From: Idiomarina sp. MD25a
Lineage (GTDB): Bacteria > Pseudomonadota > Gammaproteobacteria > Enterobacterales > Alteromonadaceae
Reading direction: 5' to 3'
Length of the DNA: 64,000 bases
Assembly: GCF_001870515.1 (NCBI RefSeq)
Contig: NZ_MDGT01000003.1
Coordinates: 186,001-250,000 of the forward strand
Under the pieces are notes generated by a model that had not been told where the DNA came from, did no database searches, and saw nothing but the letters and a program-made list of their open reading frames with translations. The translations under genes were made by a program, and so were the position numbers. Below are positions 26,760-36,770 of this stretch, in pieces. Every line of letters starts with the position of its first letter. Positions within the stretch are counted from its first letter, which is position 1.

Positions 26760-26776
26760 GTATTTTTGATATGCAA
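26749..26776 (-). promoter_or_regulatory. Predicted lexA promoter
   Basis: On the reverse strand TTGCAT (26776-26771) and TATACT (26754-26749) are spaced by 16 bases; the -10 lies inside LexA box 1, which explains repression. Confidence 0.65.
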
Positions 26777-26860
26777 GTCATTTTATTCGACGACTTTTTA
26801 GAACGGAATTGTTATGATTATTGTCTTACTGTTTTAAACGCAAGGGTAGCAAGGAATATC

Positions 26861-29311
26861 ATGACTGCGGTGAGCTGGAGTTACGCGCTCTTAAAGCATC
26901 CTATTCGATGGATGACACGAGCAATGACCATAATTGATAAACCCGAGGCCGATCAAGCGGATATCACCGGTGCACCTGTGGTATACGTGATGCGATCGAA
27001 TGCTAAGTCGGATTTTGCGATTCTGCAACGTGCTGCGCGAGAGAATAATCTACCCGATCCGCAACAGCCGCTCTATATCAATGGAAAGTCATTTGACCGT
27101 GTACTGTTACTACCCGAACGTGATGACAGTGCTTCTGCACGTGCGTTGTCGCAGTTCCAAGCGCTACTTGAAGCGCATCAGGCTGACCCCGACATCGACG
27201 TACAGCTATTACCTGTGGGCGTATTTTGGGGGCGTAAGCCAGGTCAAGAAGCGCATGCGGGCAATGCTATGACGGGTGACTTAGACAATCCCGGTCATCT
27301 GCGAAAGTTCTGGTTGATCATGTTCTCTGGGCGTCAGGTTCTGTGCCGCATGTCGCGTCCTGTAAGTTTAGGTCAGATGAGTCGTCAAAGTGGCGCAGAT
27401 TATCGTATCGCACATAAATTGGCGCGCGTGGCACGCGTTCATTTTGTGCGTATGCGCTATGCGGTGGCGGGTCCTAAGTTGAGCGACCGTAATGAGCTGA
27501 TGAACCAGCTACTCGAAACGCCGGCACTTAAAAAAGCGATTAAAGATGAGCAACGCTCGAATAAAGCGGATGAAGCGCAGGCAGTAAAAAAGGCAAAAGG
27601 CTATCTCAACGAAATAGCCGCGAACTATAGCGAAACCCTAGTCCGTATATTAGATCGCTTTATGACATGGATGTGGAGTCGGATTTATAACGGTATTGAT
27701 GTGCGTGGTGCCGATGAAGTCCGAAAGCTCGCTCAGCAAGGTCACGAAATTATATACGTGCCGTGTCATCGAAGTCATATGGACTACTTACTGTTAAGTT
27801 ACGTCATCTATAAACAAGGTTTAGTACCGCCGCATATCGCAGCAGGCGTCAATTTAAATTTCTTCCCGGTCGGTTCGATTTTCCGTCGTGGTGGTGCATT
27901 TTTTATTCGTCGCTCCTTTCGTGGCAATAAGCTCTATTCGTCGGTATTCCGTGAGTACCTGTGCTGGTTGTTTCAAAAGGGCTATCCCGTTGAGTATTTT
28001 ACCGAGGGTGGGCGCTCACGCACCGGGCGCTTGCTGCCGCCTAAAACGGGTATGTTTGCCATGACTGTGCAAGGTATGTTGCGAGGCCAACAACGACCCA
28101 TCTCAATTGTACCCGTGTACTTAGGTTATGAGCACGTAATGGAAGTAGCGACTTACCTTAAAGAGCTTAAAGGTAAAAATAAAGAGAAGGAGTCGTTGTT
28201 CCAAGTACTTAAATCTGTCACCAAATTGAAGAACTTTGGTCAAGGGTTTGTCACGTTTGGATCGCCGATTGATTTGAAAGCCTACCTAGATAATCATGTT
28301 GATGATTGGCAGCGTTCTGTTACACGAGGTGCTGAAGAGCCTGAAAGACCCAGTTGGTTAACACCTACCGTCAATGGCTTAGCCGAGAAAGTTATGCGCG
28401 GCATCAACGACTGTGCGGCGGCCAACAGCGTTAATCTTACTGCATTAGCGTTATTAAGTTCTGAGCATAACGCGCTAACGCGAGAAGAACTGATTGCCCA
28501 AATTAATGTTTACCTGAATTTACTTCGCGAAGTGCCATACACGCATCACGTTAATGTACCAGAGCAGTCCGCAGATGAGCTACTGTCGTTGGCGCTACGT
28601 ACCGATAAGTTTGAAGTACAAGACGATTCGATGGGGCAGGTGATTTCGCTGCATGCAGCTAACGCCATCGCAATGACTTATTATCGTAACAATGTGCTTC
28701 ACTTAATGATATTACCCGGTGTTATTGCATCATTGATTCATGCTAAGCAAAAAGTGAACGTCACAACTATTGTTGAGCGTTGCAGAGCAGTATACCCGAT
28801 GCTGCAGGCTGAGCTGTTCCTGTCTCATAACGATGCCGATTTGGATACATGGGTGCGTGCTATTGTGGAGGAGTTGGCTCGTCAACAGCTTGTCAGCCTT
28901 GATGATGAAACCGTGCGTGCTGCTAGCCGAGAGACCGCTGCTTGGTTGCAACTTAAGTTGTTAGCTGGCAGTGCGAGCGAGACGCTGCAACGGTATGCAA
29001 TCGTTTTAGAGTTGTTACAGCAAGCCCAGCCGATAAAACGCGCCGAACTTGAGCGTCAGTCGATAACACTTGCTGAGCGACTTAGCTCGATTCATGGAAT
29101 TGATGCGCCGGAGTTTTATGACAAAAAAGTAATGACCAGTTTCATTGCAAGTTTAAAGGCGCAGTCACTATTGCAAGTGAATGATGATGGTGATCAGGTT
29201 GCTGCACCAGAAATTGGCGCGTTAAGTGATGATATTGACGAGCTGCTCGATCCGACGATTCTGCAAACCATTCGGCAGTCGGTCCAGCAATTGATGGTCA
29301 GCGCAGATTAG
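26861..29311 (+). CDS. plsB: Glycerol-3-phosphate 1-O-acyltransferase
   Basis: Inner-membrane enzyme that acylates sn-glycerol 3-phosphate at C1, the first step of phospholipid synthesis. The 816-residue product fits E. coli PlsB (807). Catalytic block I is HRSHMD (303-308) in YVPCHRSHMDYLLLSY; IFRRGGAFFIRRSFRGNKLY, EYFTEGGRSRTGR and ISIVPVYLGYE follow as the other acyltransferase blocks. I chose the ATG at 26861 with AAGGAA just before it; the frame is open 90 bases upstream, but that segment contains the lexA promoter. Convergent with ubiA. Confidence 0.96.
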   Translation: MTAVSWSYALLKHPIRWMTRAMTIIDKPEADQADITGAPVVYVMRSNAKSDFAILQRAARENNLPDPQQPLYINGKSFDRVLLLPERDDSASARALSQFQALLEAHQADPDIDVQLLPVGVFWGRKPGQEAHAGNAMTGDLDNPGHLRKFWLIMFSGRQVLCRMSRPVSLGQMSRQSGADYRIAHKLARVARVHFVRMRYAVAGPKLSDRNELMNQLLETPALKKAIKDEQRSNKADEAQAVKKAKGYLNEIAANYSETLVRILDRFMTWMWSRIYNGIDVRGADEVRKLAQQGHEIIYVPCHRSHMDYLLLSYVIYKQGLVPPHIAAGVNLNFFPVGSIFRRGGAFFIRRSFRGNKLYSSVFREYLCWLFQKGYPVEYFTEGGRSRTGRLLPPKTGMFAMTVQGMLRGQQRPISIVPVYLGYEHVMEVATYLKELKGKNKEKESLFQVLKSVTKLKNFGQGFVTFGSPIDLKAYLDNHVDDWQRSVTRGAEEPERPSWLTPTVNGLAEKVMRGINDCAAANSVNLTALALLSSEHNALTREELIAQINVYLNLLREVPYTHHVNVPEQSADELLSLALRTDKFEVQDDSMGQVISLHAANAIAMTYYRNNVLHLMILPGVIASLIHAKQKVNVTTIVERCRAVYPMLQAELFLSHNDADLDTWVRAIVEELARQQLVSLDDETVRAASRETAAWLQLKLLAGSASETLQRYAIVLELLQQAQPIKRAELERQSITLAERLSSIHGIDAPEFYDKKVMTSFIASLKAQSLLQVNDDGDQVAAPEIGALSDDIDELLDPTILQTIRQSVQQLMVSAD

Positions 29312-29327
29312 CCGCGTTGACCATCAA
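29291..29327. terminator. Long hairpin between convergent plsB and ubiA
   Basis: TTGATGGTCAGCGC (29291-29304) pairs with GCGTTGACCATCAA (29314-29327) over 14 positions, one of them a G-T pair, with a 9-base loop holding the plsB stop codon. There is no T-run on either side, so it may act as a 3'-end stabiliser rather than an intrinsic terminator. Confidence 0.5.
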
Positions 29328-29336
29328 TCGGGTTAA

Positions 29337-30188
29337 CTAATACCAATAGTGAAGCGCGAGACTCACGCCGATAACCATCCCTACATAATGATTATGCAGA
29401 AAAGCCTGGAAACAGGCTTTAGGCGCGCGTTCTCGTATCATCCAATGTTGATAACCAAATAAGCCAGCCGCCGCAATAAGACCAACCCATGCGTACCACT
29501 GCACATTAAGTTGATGCCAGAGCAAAGCGAGGATGATTAAAGTGACAAGCTGTAAACCAGCGATAATAAGTCTATCGTAACGACCAAACAGGATAGCCGT
29601 ACTTTTGATTCCAATTTTGAGGTCATCCGTCCGATCAGCCATAGCATACTCAGTATCGTAGGCAATCGTCCAAACGATATTGGCAAAGAATAAACCGCCT
29701 GCGAGCCACCATTGATCATTGTTGAGCGCACTGAAGGCCATCAAAATGCCAAAGCTAAAGGCGATACCGAGTACCACTTGAGGGAGCTGCGTCCAACGTT
29801 TGCAAAACGGGTATAGTGACGCGACTCCCGCTGCTGCGAAAGCCAGCATAATGGTTTGCGTATTGAACTGAAGTACCAGTAGAAATGCGAGTAATAATAG
29901 GCCGAAAAACAACAGAATGGCCTCTGTGCTATTCACCTCTCCAGCGGCAAGAGGGCGTAACTTTGTGCGCTCGACATGACCGTCAAGATTGCGATCGGCG
30001 AAGTCATTAATCACACAGCCCGCCGAGCGCATTAGGAATGTGCCTAACATGAAAATGACGACGACTTTGAGGGGCGGGTTACCGGCTCCCGCAATAAGCA
30101 ATGCCCACAGCGTTGGCCATGCAAGCAAATAGGTGCCTATCGGTCGATCGGCACGCATTAAACGCCAATAGCTATTCAATTTATTCAT
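29337..30188 (-). CDS. ubiA: 4-hydroxybenzoate octaprenyltransferase
   Basis: Membrane prenyltransferase that attaches the polyprenyl tail to 4-hydroxybenzoate in ubiquinone synthesis. The 283-residue product has the Asp-rich motifs NDFADRNLD (first, near 70) and YDTEYAMADRTDD (second, near 190), nine predicted helices and the start YWRLMRADRPIGTYLLAWPT. It lies 8 bases after ubiC, whose product it uses, and is convergent with plsB, the same plan as E. coli. Confidence 0.96.
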   Translation of the reverse strand: MNKLNSYWRLMRADRPIGTYLLAWPTLWALLIAGAGNPPLKVVVIFMLGTFLMRSAGCVINDFADRNLDGHVERTKLRPLAAGEVNSTEAILLFFGLLLLAFLLVLQFNTQTIMLAFAAAGVASLYPFCKRWTQLPQVVLGIAFSFGILMAFSALNNDQWWLAGGLFFANIVWTIAYDTEYAMADRTDDLKIGIKSTAILFGRYDRLIIAGLQLVTLIILALLWHQLNVQWYAWVGLIAAAGLFGYQHWMIRERAPKACFQAFLHNHYVGMVIGVSLALHYWY

Positions 30189-30196
30189 TGACTACC

Positions 30197-30739
30197 TCAG
30201 TATATCGGCACGGGGCTTAAAAAGAATTCACTGACTAAAACGTTTTGCCCTTGAGTGTTGAATAGACTTCGCCGACCCCATATAGCTTCGTTTTGCTGAT
30301 AATAATACCGATTAATTCGGCTGATACCATGATCTAATGGTAGTTGAGTGACTTCAAATGTCGAACGCTTGAGATCGGATTGATTAAATAATGATTGGCC
30401 CAGTGATTGAGTGCCGAGTTCACCTAGATTAAGGTTTTTATGGTCGGCCGCCGATATAGGAAAAACACTGCGAGCAAAGACAAAGGGCTGTTCGTCTAGC
30501 TTAAGTAATACTTCTCGAATTATGAAGTGCGTCTGTTGGGGAAACTCTGCGCGTTCGTTGGCAAAAGGGGAGGCTACAGCTTGACCGATGAGTTCAACCG
30601 CAAAAGTGCCCGGTAATGCACTGAGTTTGGCAGTGAGTGATTTTTCGTCCAGTAACCAGTCACTGACGAGTGGCTTTAAGTGGACGTCAGAGGCATGCTG
30701 CCAATGACAAGGCTCAGTACTGAGAAATTGTACAGACAT
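30197..30739 (-). CDS. ubiC: Chorismate lyase
   Basis: Splits chorismate into 4-hydroxybenzoate and pyruvate, the committed step of ubiquinone synthesis. The 180-residue product has the UbiC-like features W-LLDEKSLTAKL near residue 30, FVFARSVFPI near 90, and LGTQSLGQSLFNQ. Sequence conservation in this family is low, so the neighbour ubiA is important support. ATG at 30739; divergent from a FliL-like gene. Confidence 0.9.
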   Translation of the reverse strand: MSVQFLSTEPCHWQHASDVHLKPLVSDWLLDEKSLTAKLSALPGTFAVELIGQAVASPFANERAEFPQQTHFIIREVLLKLDEQPFVFARSVFPISAADHKNLNLGELGTQSLGQSLFNQSDLKRSTFEVTQLPLDHGISRINRYYYQQNEAIWGRRSLFNTQGQNVLVSEFFLSPVPIY

Positions 30740-30816
30740 AGTTATTGGTACTTAAGATATTCTTTGGCTATCATACCAAAGCCATTGCCGTTAAACATTA
30801 TAAAGGCTATAGAATT

Positions 30817-31224
30817 ATGATCCCGCAACGTTGGCTTATCAACATCGTATTGATTTTAAGTTTAACGACACTATCGGCTGGCATTGCGCGAGCGCAAGAT
30901 GTCGCCTACTACGGATTTGAACCGGATATCATTACCAACTTTGTGAAAGATAAAGACGAGTATCGGCTAGGCTTTATCCGAGTCGCTGTTGAGGTGATGG
31001 TTGATAATCCAAAGAATGTGAGTGTGGTGGAACATCATGCACCGCTGATACGCGATGCGTTCATTCAAATATTGAGTACCGCCAGTGAACATCAAATCAA
31101 AACGATGACAGGGCGTGATCAACTGCGTTTGAAATGCTTTGAACGGGCTCAAGAATTAATGACGCAAGAAACGGGTAACCCAGTGATTAAACAAGTCATT
31201 TTCACCAAATACTTGTATCAATAG
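30817..31224 (+). CDS. FliL-like protein outside flagellar genes
   Basis: A 135-residue protein with an N-terminal hydrophobic segment (about 6-24) ending ARAQ, which looks like a cleavable signal, and a FliL-type domain (about 30-135): YRLGFIRVAVEVMV, then HHAPLIRDAFIQILSTAS and the end GNPVIKQVIFTKYLYQ. FliL proteins surround the flagellar stator, but no flagellar cluster is here, so the role is open. The ATG at 30817 has AAAGG upstream; the upstream open frame has no support. Its end overlaps glpG by 7 bases on the other strand. Confidence 0.8.
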   Translation: MIPQRWLINIVLILSLTTLSAGIARAQDVAYYGFEPDIITNFVKDKDEYRLGFIRVAVEVMVDNPKNVSVVEHHAPLIRDAFIQILSTASEHQIKTMTGRDQLRLKCFERAQELMTQETGNPVIKQVIFTKYLYQ

Positions 31225-32018
31225 CGTGGCTTCGGTTTCAGTTGACGAACTGTGATACCAGCGATGCAGCCTGCTATTAAGCCAGCTAAGTGAGCTTCAT
31301 TAGCTACATTGACCCAAAGCACATCGGTATACCCGAGTATCAACCAACCAAGCATAAATAAGATGAGTGCCGGCGGCAGCTTTAGCGGTGTGTTACGCTG
31401 CCCACTGTATAACCAACAAAATCCAAGCAGGCCGTAAACAACACCCGACATGCCGCCAAAATTAGGACCGCTCACATAAAACTGAACAACGTTAGCACTG
31501 ACGGCGGTAAGCACGAATAACGCGAACAACCAGCGCGTACCTAAGTAGACCTCAATACGTCCGCCAAGATACCACCACCAAAATAAGTTAAAAACGATGT
31601 GGGTAGCGGAAAAGTGAAGAAAGGCGGGGGTTAGTAAGCGCCAAGGTGCATCGAGCGGAAGCTGAGAAAAGCTATCGCTGATGATAAAGTAACGGACAAA
31701 AGCATCACCGCCCGCCATAACGCCCATAAACATAAGCACGCAAATCACGGCAACGATACGGGTTAACCAACCTGTGTTTTTCATCAGATCAGTCACTAAT
31801 TGGCGGTTTTTTGTGCTTTGTTGAACAGCGATAATATCGGGGTCAGCCTTAAACTCGTCGATGAGTTGGCGTGCCCGTGCTTCGTAACTGCTTTGATGCA
31901 GTAACAAATCTAGCTTACCGTTTCGTTCACTCACGCTGACAGGGATTCCTTGGCTACGAAGCCACGCATATAACTGCTGAAGATAGGGGCCATCCTGAGT
32001 TGTGAGTAAACGTTTCAT
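31218..32018 (-). CDS. glpG: Rhomboid intramembrane serine protease GlpG
   Basis: Intramembrane protease of 266 residues that cuts transmembrane substrates. The cytoplasmic N-terminal domain (about 1-75) is followed by six helices. The catalytic pair is Ser in GMSGVVYGLLGF and His in ANEAHLAGLIAG; HIVFNLFWWWYLGG contributes the oxyanion region. The ATG at 32018 has AGGGA 9 bases upstream; the longer frame overlaps glpE. It is the last gene of kbl-tdh-glpE-glpG. Confidence 0.94.
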   Translation of the reverse strand: MKRLLTTQDGPYLQQLYAWLRSQGIPVSVSERNGKLDLLLHQSSYEARARQLIDEFKADPDIIAVQQSTKNRQLVTDLMKNTGWLTRIVAVICVLMFMGVMAGGDAFVRYFIISDSFSQLPLDAPWRLLTPAFLHFSATHIVFNLFWWWYLGGRIEVYLGTRWLFALFVLTAVSANVVQFYVSGPNFGGMSGVVYGLLGFCWLYSGQRNTPLKLPPALILFMLGWLILGYTDVLWVNVANEAHLAGLIAGCIAGITVRQLKPKPRY

Positions 32019-32022
32019 TAAT

Positions 32023-32352
32023 TTATCCCTGCTCGACCGCGTCTGGATAGGCCGCTTGCCAAGCGGTAAAACCGCCATCCATACTACTCACTTGCGTGAG
32101 ACCTTGGGATTCGAGCACCAACGCGGCTTGTTGACTGCTTATACCGTGGTAACACACGACAATCACTTGAGCGTCTTTATCGGTATTCGCTAGAAAGTCA
32201 CCAATATTGTCGTTGTTGAGCGGTTGCGCATTAGGGATATGACCCGCGTGAAAGGATTGCGGGTCTCTGATATCAACGAACACGGGCGAGGTGTCCGAAG
32301 CCCATGCTTGGTGGGCTTCTACCAATGAAATATGACGAACAGACTGAGTCAT
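32023..32352 (-). CDS. glpE: Thiosulfate sulfurtransferase GlpE
   Basis: Single-domain rhodanese of 109 residues (E. coli GlpE 108) that moves sulfane sulfur from thiosulfate to acceptors such as cyanide or thioredoxin. FVDIRDPQSFHAGHIPNA opens the fold and the active cysteine lies in VVCYHGISSQQAA, with the CxxGxS loop pattern of GlpE. I chose the ATG at 32352, 2 bases after the tdh stop; a TTG at 32364 is less likely. Stands 4 bases before glpG. Confidence 0.93.
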   Translation of the reverse strand: MTQSVRHISLVEAHQAWASDTSPVFVDIRDPQSFHAGHIPNAQPLNNDNIGDFLANTDKDAQVIVVCYHGISSQQAALVLESQGLTQVSSMDGGFTAWQAAYPDAVEQG

Positions 32353-32354
32353 CG

Positions 32355-33380
32355 TTAGTCCCAATTAAGAATGACTTTACCTGACTGACCCGAGACCATG
32401 GTTTCGAATCCCTCTTCGTAGTCATCGACTGACATTTGATGGGTCAGAATCGGTGAAATATCTAAGCCTGATTGCAGCAAACTGGCCATTTTGTACCAAG
32501 TTTCAAACATTTCACGACCATAGATACCTTTAATGACCAGACCCTTAAAGATAACTTCGTTCCAGTCAATGGCAACGTTTTCAGGTGGAATACCTAACAT
32601 TGCAACCTTACCGCCATGGTTCATCGTCGCAAGCATTTGCGAGAACGCTGATGGTACACCGGACATCTCTAAGCCTACGTCAAAGCCTTCTTTCATGCCC
32701 AGCTCTGACATAACGTCTTTAAGACTCTCTTCTGCCACGTTAACGGCACGAGTTACACCCATCTTTTTGGCTAGCTCAAGTCGGTATTCGTTCACGTCGG
32801 TGATCACCACGTGACGCGCACCAACATGACGAGCCACTGCCGCCGCCATAATACCGATTGGACCTGCGCCGGTAATCAGAACATCCTCGCCAACGAGATC
32901 AAAGGCAAGGGCGGTATGCACCGCGTTACCCAACGGATCCATGATGGCCGCCATATCGTCAGTGACATCATCTGGCAGTTTAAACGCGTTATCGGCCGGG
33001 ATAACCAAATATTCGGCAAACGCGCCTGGGCGGTTGACCCCAACACCATAGGTATTGCGGCACAAATGACGGCGTCCAGCACGACAGTTGCGGCAGTGAC
33101 CACAGGTAATATGCCCTTCACCGGATACACGATCACCGACTTCAAAGCCGCGCACGCCATCACCCATGGCGGCTACTTCACCCACGTATTCGTGGCCTAC
33201 AACCATAGGCACTGGAATCGTTTTTTGTGACCAATCGTCCCATTTATAAATGTGGACATCGGTACCGCAAATCGCGGTCTTTTTAATTTTGATGAGAACG
33301 TCGTTGTAACCATATTCCGGCTTCTCGACGTCGGTCATCCAAATACCCGGTTTTGAATGCAATTTCGCTAATGCTTTCAT
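32355..33380 (-). CDS. tdh: L-threonine 3-dehydrogenase
   Basis: Zinc- and NAD-dependent enzyme that oxidises L-threonine to 2-amino-3-ketobutyrate, which Kbl then cleaves. The 341-residue length is exact for the family. Catalytic zinc ligands appear in [13 protein letters not shown] and GHEYVGEV, the structural zinc in [15 protein letters not shown], and the NAD-binding loop in [17 protein letters not shown]. It follows kbl by 21 bases, as in E. coli. Confidence 0.97.
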   Translation of the reverse strand: MKALAKLHSKPGIWMTDVEKPEYGYNDVLIKIKKTAICGTDVHIYKWDDWSQKTIPVPMVVGHEYVGEVAAMGDGVRGFEVGDRVSGEGHITCGHCRNCRAGRRHLCRNTYGVGVNRPGAFAEYLVIPADNAFKLPDDVTDDMAAIMDPLGNAVHTALAFDLVGEDVLITGAGPIGIMAAAVARHVGARHVVITDVNEYRLELAKKMGVTRAVNVAEESLKDVMSELGMKEGFDVGLEMSGVPSAFSQMLATMNHGGKVAMLGIPPENVAIDWNEVIFKGLVIKGIYGREMFETWYKMASLLQSGLDISPILTHQMSVDDYEEGFETMVSGQSGKVILNWD

Positions 33381-33401
33381 AATCAGTCCTTAGACTCGGT
33401 G

Positions 33402-34592
33402 TTAAATAACACCGAGGTCTTTACCAATACGTGTAAATGCTTCAATGGTGCGGTCAAGTTGATCGCGTGTGTGCGCCGCAGACATTTGCGTACGAATACG
33501 CGCTTTGCCCTTAGGTACGACAGGGAATGAGAATCCGATGACATAGATACCTTCTTCGAGCAAACGATCAGCCATTTCAGAAGCAAGGCGTGCGTCGCCA
33601 ATCATGACTGGAATAATCGCATGATCAGCACCGCTCAGAGTAAAGCCCGCCGCTTCCATTTCGGTTCTGAAATAGGTTGCGTTGTCCCAGAGTTGCTCAC
33701 GCAATTCGTTACCGTGCTCAAGCATTTCAAGCACTTTAATAGACGCTTGAACGATAGCCGGCGCTACTGAGTTAGAGAATAAATAAGGACGCGAACGTTG
33801 GCGTAACCAATCGATTACTTCCTTTTTTCCCGATGTGTAACCACCTGAAGCCCCGCCTAAGGCTTTACCTAGAGTGCCCGTGATGATATCAACACGACCT
33901 AAAACGTCGCAGTATTCATGGGTACCTTTACCGTTAGCGCCCAAGAACCCGGTTGCATGACAGTCATCCATCATTACCAAGGCATCGTATTTGTCGGCTA
34001 AATCGCAAATGCCTTTTAAATCTGCAATAACACCGTCCATTGAGAACACGCCATCAGTCGCAATCAGCTTAAAACGTGCGCCATCGGCATCGGCTTGTTT
34101 AAGTTGTTGTTCAAGGTCATCAAGATTATTGTTTTTGTAGCGGTAGCGTTTTGCTTTACTAAGACGGATGCCATCAATAATACTGGCGTGGTTTAACTCA
34201 TCACTGATAATAGCGTCTTCTGGGCCCATCAAGGTCTCAAACAGACCCCCATTGGCGTCAAAACACGAAGAATAAAGAATCGTGTCTTCGGTACCCAGAA
34301 AGTCACTGAGTTTCGTTTCGAGGGTTTTGTGAATATCCTGCGTGCCGCAAATAAAGCGCACTGATGCAGTACCAAAACCGTGCTCATCAAGGCCTTGCTT
34401 GGCCGCTTTAATCAGGTCAGGGTGATTGGCAAGACCTAAGTAATTGTTGGCACAAAAGTTCAACACTTGTTGACCATTAACGGTAATTTCAGAACTTTGA
34501 TCAGAAGTGATAACACGTTCTTTTTTGTACAGGCCGTCTGATTTGGTCTGCTCGAGTTGCTCATTAAGGTGCTGATAAAAATTTGTGTTCAT
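33402..34592 (-). CDS. kbl: 2-amino-3-ketobutyrate coenzyme A ligase
   Basis: PLP enzyme that converts 2-amino-3-ketobutyrate and CoA to glycine and acetyl-CoA, completing threonine breakdown with Tdh. The 396-residue product has [14 protein letters not shown], the cofactor Asp/His region [13 protein letters not shown] and the Schiff-base Lys in [15 protein letters not shown]. The ATG at 34592 gives the E. coli-like start [14 protein letters not shown]; the frame extends seven residues upstream. First gene of a four-gene unit with tdh, glpE and glpG. Confidence 0.96.
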   Translation of the reverse strand: MNTNFYQHLNEQLEQTKSDGLYKKERVITSDQSSEITVNGQQVLNFCANNYLGLANHPDLIKAAKQGLDEHGFGTASVRFICGTQDIHKTLETKLSDFLGTEDTILYSSCFDANGGLFETLMGPEDAIISDELNHASIIDGIRLSKAKRYRYKNNNLDDLEQQLKQADADGARFKLIATDGVFSMDGVIADLKGICDLADKYDALVMMDDCHATGFLGANGKGTHEYCDVLGRVDIITGTLGKALGGASGGYTSGKKEVIDWLRQRSRPYLFSNSVAPAIVQASIKVLEMLEHGNELREQLWDNATYFRTEMEAAGFTLSGADHAIIPVMIGDARLASEMADRLLEEGIYVIGFSFPVVPKGKARIRTQMSAAHTRDQLDRTIEAFTRIGKDLGVI

Positions 34593-34735
34593 TACGAAAT
34601 CCTGTTCAGTCATTTGGCTTTCTTAACATTACCCTGTATTTTACGCATGTTCACTGAAAGCCGCATCCCTAATTTGCAAAAGCTATAAAGATGAGCCAGT
34701 TTTGAGGATGTACTGTAAAGTTTGCACAACGTTAA

Positions 34736-35239
<504 letters not shown>

Positions 35240-35243
35240 TCAG

Positions 35244-36563
35244 TTAAGCAATAGCGCTTTGGTAAAAAACCAGCCCCATCAGTACCGGGCAGATATAGCG
35301 TAAATGCCAACGCAGTAAACGGTAGCGCAATCCCTGCGCTGCCAACGCTGTAACATGATTACTGCGCTTCCAGAACCAGCCGATAACAAGCAAGTAAAAT
35401 AATCCCGACAGCGGTAATTGGAATTGTGTTACGGCGGTAACCACCCAGCCAAACAGCGGCTCAAACCAGAGCACTAGGGACAGCGCGAGCAGCGCGATAA
35501 CGAGCATGGCAATGGCGACGGCGACAGGACGTGGTAAGTCGTGCTCTTCTAGTAAATAGGAGACCGGCACCTCCGCCTGCGCCATGGTTGATGTGAGTGC
35601 GGCTATGCTGAGTAAAATAAAGAAGCCAAAGCCAACCCATAAACCGGCAAAGCCCATACTGCCGAACAGTTCTGGTAAAACAGCGAATATCAACTGTCCT
35701 TCACCAATAAACTGGTTGCCTTGTTCAACGGAAACGCCCAATTTAATAGCGACAAATAATGCAGGAATAATCAGCAAGCCCGCTAAGAATGCGACCAACG
35801 TATCTAACGCGGCTACAGATAAACTTAAACGACCCAATTGCGCACCCGGACGCAAATATGAGCCGTAAATCATCATGCCGCCCAAACCAATCGATAACGA
35901 GAAAAAAGCCTGACCCATGGCGGCTATATAAATATCGGGATCGGTAAACTGTTGAACCTCCGGAATCAGATACGTTTTAAAGCCTTCGCCTGCACCGGGT
36001 AAACTGGCTATGTAAACGATGAGCCCGACTAATAGAATAACCAGCAGCGGCATCAAACGTTTTGACCAGAGTTCGATACCTTGTTCGACGCCTTTAAGGA
36101 CAACCGAGGCAGTAAGAATTAAGAACACGGAGGTAAAGACCAGATCGCGCACCATGCTGCCGGTCAGTAAAAAGTCAGCAATGCCTGACAAGCCCATGGC
36201 AGTGGCAAGATAGCCCAGTGCGTGAACTAACATCCAACCGGCAACGATGTGATAGAAACTTAACATTAAACACGAGCCAATGACGTTAAGTAACCCCATC
36301 GTCGCGCCTACCGGACGCATGCGTTCCTCGCTAAGTTGTTTGAGCGAGCGAACTGGATTGGCTTGCGCGTGATGACCAATAAGCATCTCACTATAAAGCG
36401 CAGGAATAGCAAGCACAAAAATCACACACAAATAGACGAGTAAAAACGCGCCGCCGCCATGATTTGCAACCTGGGTCGGAAACCCCCAAATGTTACCTAA
36501 ACCAACGGCTGACCCCGCCGCCGCTAACACGAATCCAATTCTTGACTTAAATGAGTCACGCAT
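35244..36563 (-). CDS. Sodium-dependent transporter (NSS/SNF family)
   Basis: Polytopic membrane protein of 439 residues with about 11 helices, like the bacterial LeuT/MhsT group of Na+-coupled amino-acid symporters. The first helix carries the sodium/substrate signature GFVLAAAGSAVGLGNIWGFP, and QAFFSLSIGLGGMMIYGSYL is the second conserved block. The substrate cannot be read from sequence; amino acids are the usual cargo. Single gene, with ATG at 36563. Confidence 0.92.
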   Translation of the reverse strand: MRDSFKSRIGFVLAAAGSAVGLGNIWGFPTQVANHGGGAFLLVYLCVIFVLAIPALYSEMLIGHHAQANPVRSLKQLSEERMRPVGATMGLLNVIGSCLMLSFYHIVAGWMLVHALGYLATAMGLSGIADFLLTGSMVRDLVFTSVFLILTASVVLKGVEQGIELWSKRLMPLLVILLVGLIVYIASLPGAGEGFKTYLIPEVQQFTDPDIYIAAMGQAFFSLSIGLGGMMIYGSYLRPGAQLGRLSLSVAALDTLVAFLAGLLIIPALFVAIKLGVSVEQGNQFIGEGQLIFAVLPELFGSMGFAGLWVGFGFFILLSIAALTSTMAQAEVPVSYLLEEHDLPRPVAVAIAMLVIALLALSLVLWFEPLFGWVVTAVTQFQLPLSGLFYLLVIGWFWKRSNHVTALAAQGLRYRLLRWHLRYICPVLMGLVFYQSAIA

Positions 36564-36770
36564 AAGGACAAAACAACTTTAGTTAAATATTAAGTAAAAG
36601 AGGTGGCATTCTAACGGACTGAGAAAATTTTGCCCTATCTTTTTTTACCAATAAAAGGTAACATTCGCGACCAAATTTTATGCTTGTGGCGAGTGCATAA
36701 AGGGATTTACGCGAGTGCCGCAAGAAATAACGTTCGTTTAATGCAAGACCGTATCTCAGGAGCCCTTGTC

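Noticed and set aside
26771-26860. N-terminal extension of plsB
   Set aside because: The segment contains the -35 of the lexA promoter, and the ATG at 26861 has a good AAGGAA site and a normal PlsB length.
36630-36770. N-terminal extension of pckA
   Set aside because: Known PckA proteins start near the ATG at 36771, which has a CAGGAG site; the upstream residues look like translated leader.
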